From Strigamia acuminata (Eukaryota > Arthropoda > Chilopoda > Geophilomorpha > Linotaeniidae), in the NCBI GenBank assembly GCA_949358305.1, contig OX442323.1, forward strand, positions 682,001-746,000: DNA of 64,000 bases. Reading direction: 5' to 3'. Below are positions 32,025 through 41,945 of the stretch, in pieces; position 1 is the first letter of the stretch, and each line of letters opens with the position of its first letter. The notes under the pieces were generated by a model. That model ran no database searches, had not been told where the DNA came from, and saw only the letters and a list, made by a program, of their open reading frames with translations. The position numbers were made by a program, and so were the translations under genes.

Positions 32025-33239
32025 TTTGCAAACTTGCAAAACTTGCACCGAATTTGGGCAATTTTTTACAAATTTCAGCAGATTTTTGTCTATATTTGAC
32101 AAATTTCAGCAGATTTCCTCAATCCTCAAACATTTGCTGATATTTCTCAAACATTTTCTAAAATTAATTGAAATCTGTCTGAAATTTGTCTTGAATGTGT
32201 CAAATATTGTCAAAAATCCGTGGAAATTTGTCAAATACTGGCAAAAATCCATGTAAATTTGTCAAAAATTGCCATAATTTGGTGCAAATTGTGTTAGATA
32301 TTGGAAAAATTTATTTTAACGCTTCCAACGCGCCAGTAAATCGCGCGTGCACACGCGTGGATTTTTCGTCATAGTTGGATGCGCGCAAACCTCACGTAAC
32401 TTGCGCCAAAATTTGGCAATTTTTGACAAATTTCAGCAGATTTTTGCCAGTATTTGACAAATTTCCACTGATTTTTGACAGTATTTGACCCAACAACTGC
32501 GCCACGTTCCAGGCGCCGGTTTAGGCATTTTAGACCCGTTTTAGACCGTTTTAGATGGCGAAAACGTTCTCTCCATCATTTTCTACCCCTGGGTGAGGTT
32601 TTCAGCGTTCATGATTGATGAAAAAGCTGTTTTCTAACTAGCTGTCCCATTGCTAGTTTTGGCGTCAGGTTTTAGCAACCTTCCAATCCGACTCTGTCGT
32701 CTGCACGACCTCCAAGACCGTTTTAGGGTTAATTTGAGTCAAATAATTCATTCTGGGGGTTGTTTTGGGTTTTTTACAAGTGTGTTTTTGTAGTTTTTAT
32801 TGGTTTCAAACATTGTCAATTCTTTATACAAGTGTAACTTTCATTTCTCTGTATTTTGAGAACTTTGCATTGCAGCAAAGTTCATTTCTTGCCCCTTAAT
32901 TATTGTGTAATTGTTGGTTTTCAAGCCCGTTTTTTAACAATAACTTTATTTGAAGTGCCTATTGTTTCAGTCACGTGCTTCCACGTGCCTTTTATTGTTG
33001 AGCAATTTCTTGGGCAGTTGCGCTCCTGTTGCTAGCATTGCCGCGCGTTCTCCGCGCGTGTACTCGCGCGTTTCGCATCACACACATTCGGGTTCAATGG
33101 CCTATCGCGGCGGCACATTGTGTGGCATAGCGCGGCACGTTGCAATTACGTGACGTGGCACGTTGCTGTTACGTGACGCGATAGCCAGTATTTAAGCAGG
33201 GGATTCCATCATCGTTTACACAAATGCGCATTGCAACGT
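32025..33239. repeat. Left flanking arm of the foldback structure, copy 2
   Basis: Reverse complement of the right arm: it carries, inverted, the 31-bp minirepeats, the ACCTGACGCC start (as GGCGTCAGGT near 32662), the CACGTG palindromes and the GTCACGTAA stretch. Homology to the right side starts where GCAAAACTTGCACCG appears (about 32036). Arm length is about 1.2 kb. Copy 1's equivalent lies outside the window. Confidence 0.85.
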
Positions 33240-33766
33240 GGAGGCGCATTCGAGTCCTTTTCCCAAGCGTTGAAAAAGGACAAAACTCGTATTCGATTCG
33301 AAAGCGAATCGAATACGATTTTTGTCCTTTTTCAACGCAAAATTGTATTCGATTCGCTTTCGAATCGAATACGAGTTTTGCCCTTCTTCAACGCGAAATC
33401 GTATTCGACTCGTTTTCGAGTCGAATACGAGTTTTGCCCTTCTTCAACGCGAAATCGTATTCGACTCGTTTTCGAGTCGAATGCGAATTTTGCCCTTCTT
33501 CAACGCGAAATCGTATTCGACTCGTTTTCGAGTCGAATGCGAATTTTGCCCTTCTTCAACGCGAAATCGTATTCGACTCGTTTTCGAGTCGAATGCGAAT
33601 TTTGCCCTTCTTCAACGCGAAATCGTATTCGACTCGTTTTCGAGTCGAATGCGAATTTTGCCCTTCTTCAACGCGAAATCGTATTCGACTCGTTTTCGAG
33701 TCGAGTACGAATTTTGCCCTTCTTCAACGCGAAATCGTATTCGACTCGTTTTCGAGTCGAATACGA
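33240..33766. repeat. Left 56-bp array, copy 2 (complete)
   Basis: Same unit and orientation as 1-642 but complete, about 9 units, with the diverged outer units at its start. It lies at a constant offset of 33,124 from copy 1 over the shared units. Confidence 0.9.
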
Positions 33767-34919
33767 GATAGTCGATGACCCGTTCCCGGACTTTGACTCG
33801 TACGACTCGTATTCGAGATGTATTCGAGATGTATTCGAATCGTATTCGAGTCGCATTCGAGATGGTCGATGATTTCCACTCGCTCGTATACGCGTTGTAT
33901 ACGAGCTCGTATTTTGATCGTAATCGTAAACGAATCGTTTACAAGTCGTATACAAGTCGTATACGACGTGTATACACCTCGTATACGAACGAAGTTTGGA
34001 AAATCCACCGGACACTTACTACGACATGAAAACACATAGTAGTCACATACGTCTTATTTGGAAATTGTGTTTTCACAAACTTCGTTTGTATACGAGGTGT
34101 ATACACGTCGTATACGACTTGTATACGACTTGTAAACGATTCGTTTACGATTACGATCAAAATACGAGCTCGTATACAACGCGTATACGAGCGAGTGGAA
34201 ATCATCGACCATCTCGAATACGACTCGAATTCGATTAGTATTCGATTCGAATACGATTCGAATTCGATTCGAATACGAATACGATCAAAATACGAACTCG
34301 TAACAACTCGAATACGAGATAGTCGATGACCCGTTCCCGGACTTTGACTCGTACGACTCGTATTCGAGATGTATTCGAGATGTATTCGAATCGTATTCGA
34401 GTCGCATTCGAGATGGTCGATGATTTCCACTCGCTCGTATACGCGTTGTATACGAGCTCGTATTTTGATCGTAATCGTAAACGAATCGTTTACAAGTCGT
34501 ATACAAGTCGTATACGACGTGTATACACCTCGTATACGAACGAAGTTTGGAAAATCCACCGGATACTTACTACGACATGAAAACACATAGTAGTCACATA
34601 CGTCTTATTTGGAAATTGTGTTTTCACAAACTTCGTTCGTATACGAGGTGTATACACGTCGTATACGACTTGTATACGACTTGTAAACGATTCGTTTACG
34701 ATTACGATCAAAATACGAGCTCGTATACAACGCGTATACGAGCGAGTGGAAATCATCGACCATCTCGAATACGACTCGAATTCGATTCGTATTCGATTCG
34801 AATACGATTCGAATTCGATTCAAATACGAATACGATCAAAATACGAACTCGTAACAACTCGAATACGAATCAAAGTCCGGGAAACAAAAATCGACCATCT
34901 CGTATACGATTCGAAAGCG
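33767..34919. repeat. Palindromic core, copy 2
   Basis: Two direct 551-bp palindromic units (33767-34317 and 34318-34868) plus the closing tail, corresponding to 643-1795 at offset 33,124 with very few differences (CCCGG against CCTGG at 34339 and 1215). Confidence 0.88.
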
Positions 34920-35435
34920 AATCGAATACGATTTCGCGTTGAAGAAGGGCAAAATTCGTACTCGACTCGAAAACGAGTCGAATACGATTTCGCGTTGAAG
35001 AAGGGCAAAATTCGTACTCGACTCGAAAACGAGTCGAATACGATTTCGCGTTGAAGAAGGGCAAAATTCGCATTCGACTCGAAAACGAGTCGAATACGAT
35101 TTCGCGTTGAAGAAGGGCAAAATTCGCATTCGACTCGAAAACGAGTCGAATACGATTTCGCGTTGAAGAAGGGCAAAATTCGCATTCGACTCGAAAACGA
35201 GTCGAATACGATTTCGCGTTGAAGAAGGGCAAAATTCGCATTCGACTCGAAAACGAGTCGAATACGATTTCGCGTTGAAGAAGGGCAAAACTCGTATTCG
35301 ATTCGAAAGCGAATCGAATACAATTTTGCGTTGAAAAAGGACAAAAATCGTATTCGATTCGCTTTCGAATCGAATACGAGTTTTGTCTTTTTTCAACGCT
35401 TGGGAAAAGGACTCGAATGCGCCTCCACGTTGCAA
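34920..35435. repeat. Right 56-bp array, copy 2
   Basis: Inverted array equivalent to 1796-2311, ending in the diverged outer units. One visible change is TTTTGTCTTTTTTC here against TTTTGTCCTTTTTC in copy 1. Confidence 0.88.
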
Positions 35436-35835
35436 TGCGCATTTGTGTAAACGATGATGGAATCCCCTGCTTAAATACTGGCTATCGCGTCACGTAACAG
35501 CAACGTGCCACGTCACGTAATTGCAACGTGCCGCGCTATGCCACACAATGTGCCGCCGCGATAGGCCATTGAACCCGAATGTGTGTGATGCGAAACGCGC
35601 GAGTACGCGCGCGGAGAACGCGCGGCAATGCTAGCAACAGGAGCGCAACTGCCCAAGAAATTGCTCAACAATAAAAGGCACGTGGAAGCACGTGCCTGAA
35701 ACAATAGGCACTTCAAATAAAGTTATTGTTAAAAAACGGGCTTGAAAACCAACAATTACACAATAATTAAGGGGCAAGAAATGAACTTTGCTGCAATGCA
35801 AAGTTCTCAAAATACAGAGAAATGAAAGTTACACT
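35436..35835. repeat. Right arm, copy 2, up to the element C insertion
   Basis: Matches 2312-2711. Interrupted after CACT (35832-35835); resumes at 50335. The uninterrupted site AAAGTTACACTTGTATAAAG is seen in locus 1 at 2701-2720. Confidence 0.88.
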
Positions 35836-36507
35836 TGTTACGAATCAACTTAGATGTTTAATTGATTTGATCTGAATTTACGCGCAAAGTGATGTTAGCG
35901 CAAATCAGCGGGCAAAGTTCGTAGATTTACTCTGTTTGTGCCATCGTCATATGCGGATATCGGACGGTGAATAAACCTAACTCGCTGTAACACACATTAT
36001 TTATATTCGACGGGCTCAGTCTCACGTTGTGGGTCTTTACGTTTAAAAAGAATGAGTATGCGCAGTGATATTCGTATGCGGGTGGGCGTAGGATGTCACA
36101 GGCATGCGAAGGGATAAAAGGTGGGCAAAAAGAGGCGCTATTAAGTGTTAAATTAGAAGGGGCGCGTGTTAAAGCGCAAAATAAAGATTGACAAACTCAA
36201 TTCAATCTAAGAGGTGTTAACTCGTTGAAAGAGGTATGAGAAGTGTGGATTATGGATAAAAGTAGCGACCAGGTAAACATGAGTCATGTGACCAGGTCGA
36301 TTGGAGTGGGTGAGGGGGTGGAAGGTATAAAATAAGGTTAATTGTTGGAAATAATAAGATGCGCGCAATGAGGCTGCGCATATATTTAGAGATGATTCAT
36401 CAATGTTAGATGAAAAGAAAGATTGGGAAGAAATAAGAAAACTTAAGATTGGGTCAGTCTAAGTTAGAAATGAATAAAAAAGAAGGGTGGGTAACCTGCC
36501 CGTGACA
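35836..36507 (-). repeat. Element C 3' LTR
   Basis: 672-bp direct repeat with 49663-50334, bounded by TGTTACG and GTGACA on the plus strand. Minus-strand TATAAATA lies near 36004-35997. It carries an ATGCGC / GCGCAT hairpin near 36359-36382. Confidence 0.95.
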
Positions 36508-36521
36508 TCCCTCCCCCCTTA
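36508..36521 (-). promoter_or_regulatory. Element C polypurine tract
   Basis: On the minus strand TAAGGGGGGAGGGA abuts the start of the 3' LTR (TGTCACGG). Confidence 0.85.
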
Positions 36522-38392
36522 GGCTTTTATTATTCGAGATTTATCGAAGAGAATAAAAGGATAAGAGACAAGGAAAGTCATACAATAATAATGCGCTATG
36601 CGCAAAAACTATACAAATTCTCAAAAAATAAATTAAATAAATTAAACAACAAAAAAGAATGATGCGCGTCTGCGCAAAGACTTAATAACTTTGTCAAAAA
36701 TAATGCACGTGGTGCAAAAACTTAACAACCTTGTCAAAATAATAAACAAAAGTTAAACAATACCAAATTAAATATCAAAAATCAATTAAATTATTAGAGA
36801 CAGAGAATTAATAAATCACCATGGCTTTTGAAAATAAATTTAAACTAAGATTTTTGTAAAGTCACAATGGTAAATTTTAAATCATTCTACTCGAAATCAC
36901 AAGACGAACAGGGACGACACAAGGAGGGCGAACACTAAACCTAAAGGGGCCGACGATACCTAGGACGGACGAGAGTCTATACACTTTACCCAAACAATTT
37001 ATGAAATAAAAATTTTAAACACTTTTACTTTTTTGTATAAACAAACTTCTGCTTTCTGTATAAAAATCATCGAATAAACAATTTTAAATTAAACAAAAAT
37101 AAAGAGCCGACACATGAGAATTATCAAGAATCAGGTTGGGATTTATTAATATCAAATTGGGTATTTATGTTATGGTAGGATGCGCGTAATTGCGCAAAAC
37201 AAATACAAAATAAAGGTAAGGTACAAAATTATGCAACCTGCATAAGGTAAGTATGATTTCAGATTAATTAGGAACTTTTAAATGGATGCGCGAAACTTTG
37301 CGCAAGGATAATTTAGGTTATTAATTCTATGAATGAAATGGAAAATAGAAACATATAAAATATTATAAAACATAACAAATACCCGCGCGCACAATACTAC
37401 TCGTATTGCCACGGAATTAAATATGTTGATCAGAAAATATCACAAAATTAAATGAAGGGTCAAAAAAGTATCACAATAATCTTGATTAAATGCTAAATAA
37501 TTAAAGAAAAATATTCATTAAATAAATTTAAACATTGAATACTAACTTGGATCATTCCAGAATAATTGCGCTAAAATAAAGGTTAACTGAAATCAAATGA
37601 AATTAAATTCAAAATTAAATAGAATTAAATTCCTAATCTTTAGGACGATTGTTATAATTAAATGAAGGTAATTCTGGAATGATTATGGCACAGAAAGATA
37701 TTAAACTAAAATAGATATTTCAATAATATAACTAAAAAAATTATCAAAATCATAATTGCACTTAAATAAAAACATAATTGTAGCACTAAAAATCTAATTG
37801 TCCGATTCTAAAGCACTAAAAACGTAAAAATAATTAAATAAAAATATAAATTATCAGTGAGAATTATCACAATTGAAAAGTTGCGCAAAAATAATAACAC
37901 CTATGATGAAACACTAATAATAGTTATTTGTTCTTCAAATCAACACATTACCGCTGCCCAAGCTCGTTCCATCAAGTCCTCCAACTCGAGAGATATTTTA
38001 CGGAGCGCCTCATCAATGGAATCGCATGGCGGAACGGGAAAATGATGAAGATTTAAAGATGATGATGAATGTTGGTTGTGGATACCGTGAGGATTTTTAA
38101 ATGCAGGCCAGCCCAAACTCAACGCACAAATGCGGAGATGTTTTATTAGGGCATTTACCAGAGATCCACGATCTGGCGGCGCATTTTGGACACAATTAGA
38201 GATGAAAATATGATGAAAACACAAAATAATGATGAATGGTAGGTTGAAGTGCGCACAAAGTCTTCGCAAATCACCAGGATCCTCGTATCAAGTCCTTCAA
38301 CTCAACGCCGAAGCGGAGGAATTTTACGAAACGCCCATTGATGTGATCTCCTGACTTCAATTTGCAAAAAACTTGCGCACACAAAGTCACGT
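36522..38392 (-). other. Element C 3' non-coding tail with repeated small hairpins
   Basis: About 1.9 kb of AT-rich non-coding DNA between the third gene and the polypurine tract. Hairpins with TGCGC and GCGCA arms occur at 36592-36604, 36663-36676, 37181-37196 and 37287-37304. Two others keep the pairing with different bases: TGCAC / GTGCA at 36704-36716 and TTATGCA / TGCATAA at 37229-37245. The first three are embedded in related A-rich repeats. No open frame looks coding. Confidence 0.6.
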
Positions 38393-41167
38393 TTAGGATT
38401 GTTGTTCGAAATCCTTTTCCAAGATTTCGCGATGACGAGGAATTCGGAAATATTTAATCATATTGAGCGCAATTTCCACCACTATGCGCTGCGCATCATG
38501 AAAGTTAACTGCACCTCGTCGGTTAATCTCGTTCCGACAATGGTCGAGAAATAACTCTCCATATCGTCGATACAACAAATTTAATAACGGATTTGCCTCG
38601 GCCAAAGGCATGCGCAAATCAGCAACGGCGAGGGAACGGAAAAGTTGTCGTTGCGCTTGTGTCGACATTCCAAATTGAAGGCACTCACCTCGACCGTTAG
38701 CGAAGTTGCAGATAATAGCTGCTGGAGACATCAAGCTAGGCAAAAGTTCCAAAGTAATTGTGGGTGGGGCATCGTCCCAACCCGAGAAACCCGGACCTGG
38801 TGGAATGGATGGCGCAAATTCGTGATGGTGAGCTGAAGTTTGAAGCATCTCTCGCAATTCGTTTAAACGAGTTTCCTCAGCGCATCGCTTTTCTTCCGCT
38901 TCCTTAGCCTCCTGGATCGCTTTCTTTTCCTCCTCAACACGATGGATCTCGGCAACGCGTGCTTTTTCCGCCGCATGTTTCTGCTCGTACTCCCGTTGAC
39001 GTTGCTCGGTGGTCATTCGCTCGTAGTCACGACGGCGCCGAATGTGATAGATCATGCGCGAGATCTCCTCATGCATGATCCAAATCAATTGCTCCAGAAC
39101 GCCATCATGATCGTAGATATCGCACTCCGACATCCGCCTCAATACCTGAGCAGCCATATCGCGAATACGAGTCTTCATCTGACCATGAATGTTACGGAAA
39201 TCCACACGAAGTATCTCAAAATCCTTGTCCATCATATGTTCTAAAAGCGCAATCCACCCTTTACGTTCCATATGAAATCGGGTCTTAGACACCTCTGGCC
39301 CCTTTACACAAATCTCGACCTCGAACTCATCTAATAAATCGGGAATTAGTTCCAGAGAGTTTACCGGTTTCGTTGTTACGCCGTATCGGTCAACTGCCAG
39401 ATCGCAATGAGAGGCAATATCTTCAAGAGCCTGTGCCCCACCAGAGGCAACAGTCGCGCTGGCTTCGGTAGAAGCTACTCGAGGGGGCGGCGTCGAAGTC
39501 TGGCTAGAGGAGACCGAAATCGTACTCGGTGTGGAAGCGGCCTTTGTAGTCGTAGAAACATTGCGCGATGGTAACTGCGCATAGGTGATGGGTCCAGGCG
39601 TCGACACTGGAATGTTCGAAATTTTCGTCGTTGAACACGAGGGGGCCTCTGTTGCCCTAGCTGCCGTTACCGTGGTGGGAGTAGCACTCGCAGTTGTCAC
39701 GAGAACATTTTTCTTTGCTAAAAGCTTCGGTCGGGCACCTGTGTTAGAATTGAGATTATTATTATTAGAAGTTGATTTTAAAGATGTCGCGGATAAATTC
39801 GCGTTTTGTGGTGATTGCGCAAATCGTTCCCGCATCGCTGGAGGAAGTCGTGCACTGAGTGGTGGTCCGCAGGGTTGCTGCGTGGACGGAACATTGGACA
39901 ACCGTGGATCGGCCATTTTCCGCTCCAACTTTCGGACATCTTGGACCTGCGCAGCCGGTGTTTCTGCAAAAATCTCATGGGCCACTCCACAGATGGACGG
40001 GGTTACGCTGAAACTCGATTCGTTGTCCCGAACTGGTGGAGTGCTGGAGCGACACTGGGCGATTGCTTCATTATGTGCACGAGTTAGGTTTGCCATTTCT
40101 TGCTCAGTCACATTTCCCAACGTAGAACGGCCAGAATAATAGCGTAAATCACAGGGCGGATCTGAGTTCTCGTCTTTAGTAGCTGGAATTAAATTAAGAT
40201 GGGTAGATACACTCGTAAACATAGAATCATCGTCGTCTTCATCATCCCCGTTATCATCAATGGATAAATCGGCCAGTTGCGCTGTTGCTTGCGCAAGGGT
40301 CTCCTCGGATGGCTGTGGACGATATCTGGTCGTATTGGTGTCCCTGGTCTCGTCACGTCGCAAAGGCATTTTCGTGTCCTCGATCTTACCCAACACTTTC
40401 TGCGCAAGCTTCTCTGTACGATCCTCCCGTCTGTTAATTGAACATGGAGGACGATTTCCTGAAAAATAGGGCAAAACCGACTGATCATTCGTATCTATGG
40501 TGTCCATGGCGCCTTGTGTTTCCGCAACCAATTCCACCTGCTCGCTCATCATCGCGGCATCCCCTGGAAATGGGTGAAAATAACGAATTGTCGCAGATTG
40601 CATCTGGTCAACCAGATGTTGTTCTCTCAACATGGGAGCCAGTCCTTCCACCTCATCTTGAAGTAAATTTGGCACTTGAATGTATAAAAGTTGTACTACT
40701 TCCGCCATCGGATAGATCCATTGTCGCGGTGTAATGCGATTTGTGTGCGCAACTCGTTGCGCCCGGTGCCAATACCAGAAGTGGATCGTCCGGAACCTCT
40801 GTATTGACACCGGACTACCGTTCAGTGGGCGGAATGGTGGATATGTTACACTCACTATAATCACATGGTCTTGTTCGTATCTTCGCAACACCCAACCGTA
40901 AATTTGGCGCATCCAAACGATGTGTAAATTGCGCCGTAAGTCCCCTCGACCATCACACGCCCGGCACTTGCATTCGGGCCTCGGCGGGTCAATCTCTTTA
41001 CCGTAACCAGAGCATACCGGACATATCTCGTAGTTGGGGAATCCAGCATCGAGTGGATCGTCGGGATGGTTGTGTGGAAACTTCGGTGGACCCGCCGCAT
41101 GTAAAGGTGGTGTTCGATAGTTTTTAGGGTATTTCCTTCCCGGGAAGTCTTCATTACAACACGCCAT
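38393..41167 (-). CDS. Element C third gene: ~924-residue protein with DnaJ-type zinc motifs
   Basis: 924 residues from ATG 41167 (MACCNEDFPGRK). The frame is open upstream to about 41431, but without an ATG. Residues 49-56 (CPVCSGYG) and 68-75 (CRACDGRG) are two CxxCxGxG motifs, the zinc-binding signature of the DnaJ/Hsp40 Cys-rich domain; one zinc needs two such motifs. Next comes an ordered Trp/Tyr-rich region (about 80-200), then an acidic run (DDNGDDEDDDD), a long Ser/Thr/Pro-rich disordered middle, an ordered block (about 590-680), a charged coiled coil (about 700-780, Glu/Lys/Arg/Ala-rich) and an ordered C-terminus. No signal peptide or membrane anchor from this start, so it is not envelope-like. 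No similarity to A's third protein is evident by eye, but length, position and layout match. Function unknown. Confidence 0.75.
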   Translation of the reverse strand: MACCNEDFPGRKYPKNYRTPPLHAAGPPKFPHNHPDDPLDAGFPNYEICPVCSGYGKEIDPPRPECKCRACDGRGDLRRNLHIVWMRQIYGWVLRRYEQDHVIIVSVTYPPFRPLNGSPVSIQRFRTIHFWYWHRAQRVAHTNRITPRQWIYPMAEVVQLLYIQVPNLLQDEVEGLAPMLREQHLVDQMQSATIRYFHPFPGDAAMMSEQVELVAETQGAMDTIDTNDQSVLPYFSGNRPPCSINRREDRTEKLAQKVLGKIEDTKMPLRRDETRDTNTTRYRPQPSEETLAQATAQLADLSIDDNGDDEDDDDSMFTSVSTHLNLIPATKDENSDPPCDLRYYSGRSTLGNVTEQEMANLTRAHNEAIAQCRSSTPPVRDNESSFSVTPSICGVAHEIFAETPAAQVQDVRKLERKMADPRLSNVPSTQQPCGPPLSARLPPAMRERFAQSPQNANLSATSLKSTSNNNNLNSNTGARPKLLAKKNVLVTTASATPTTVTAARATEAPSCSTTKISNIPVSTPGPITYAQLPSRNVSTTTKAASTPSTISVSSSQTSTPPPRVASTEASATVASGGAQALEDIASHCDLAVDRYGVTTKPVNSLELIPDLLDEFEVEICVKGPEVSKTRFHMERKGWIALLEHMMDKDFEILRVDFRNIHGQMKTRIRDMAAQVLRRMSECDIYDHDGVLEQLIWIMHEEISRMIYHIRRRRDYERMTTEQRQREYEQKHAAEKARVAEIHRVEEEKKAIQEAKEAEEKRCAEETRLNELREMLQTSAHHHEFAPSIPPGPGFSGWDDAPPTITLELLPSLMSPAAIICNFANGRGECLQFGMSTQAQRQLFRSLAVADLRMPLAEANPLLNLLYRRYGELFLDHCRNEINRRGAVNFHDAQRIVVEIALNMIKYFRIPRHREILEKDFEQQS

Positions 41168-41945
41168 GTTGGTTTCGATAGGTATTGAGTATAATGCGCC
41201 TAAGTTGGTGGAGGCAATGCTTATATAAATACACAGAACAAATAATACGTTTGACAAACGATACTCACAATTATCAAGCGCAACAACACGAACGCGCACA
41301 GAACGAAACAAACAACGAGGACTAAAGAATATTCCTAGGAATGTAACGAGTCGTAAAACTTTGCTTCGAGAAGCTTCGATGAACGATTGAAAACTCGCAC
41401 ATGTAATAAAGTCGGGTTCGAGGTTAAACACTAACTAATTGCAATTGAAGGGCGACATTCAGTGTTGGAATTCGGAAGTTAACGAAGGTTGTCTTCGCTC
41501 AAAACTCTTGTTTTAAAGTGATTAAATAAGGATGGTGAGATAAACAAGTAATAATTCAGAACACAGAATATTAATTTAAATAAAGTGCGCATAAATTATA
41601 TTGATTGAATAATTTAAATGAATTGTGGAAATAGCCACGTGCTATTGTTTAGAGGTTAATTGGCGTCGCGCACTCTGGTGACACAAATAGTCCCTGATTG
41701 AAATGGACTTAGTCATTTTCGAGTGACCGAATAGGAACATAAAATACATAACACAAAACATTAAATATAAAATATGAAGAAAATATAAAATAACATAAAA
41801 ATTAGGATGAATAAATTTAAAATGAAAAGAAAAATAGTTTTTAAACAAAATAGGTAGTAAAGATAGATTTACACCGGATTACACTTGGTTTTTTTTTTTT
41901 TTTTTTATTTTTTTTTTTTTTTTTTTTTTAGAAAATCAAAGAAAA
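41168..41945 (-). other. Element C region between pol and third gene, with poly(A) tract
   Basis: On the coding strand, 16 nt after the pol stop, lies an A tract of 41 positions (41889-41929) broken once by T. AT-rich DNA follows, then a 264-nt ATG-less open extension of the third gene (41168-41431). A pyrimidine-rich stretch ending in AG (CCTCCACCAACTTAG) about 40 nt before the ATG could be a splice acceptor. A 68-codon frame at 41642-41848 is not convincing. Confidence 0.5.

Noticed and set aside
38393-41167. Element C third gene as a retroviral envelope
   Set aside because: No signal peptide or transmembrane anchor from the ATG, no cleavage site; Cys-pair motifs and a coiled coil fit an intracellular protein. 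A hydrophobic stretch exists only in the ATG-less upstream extension.
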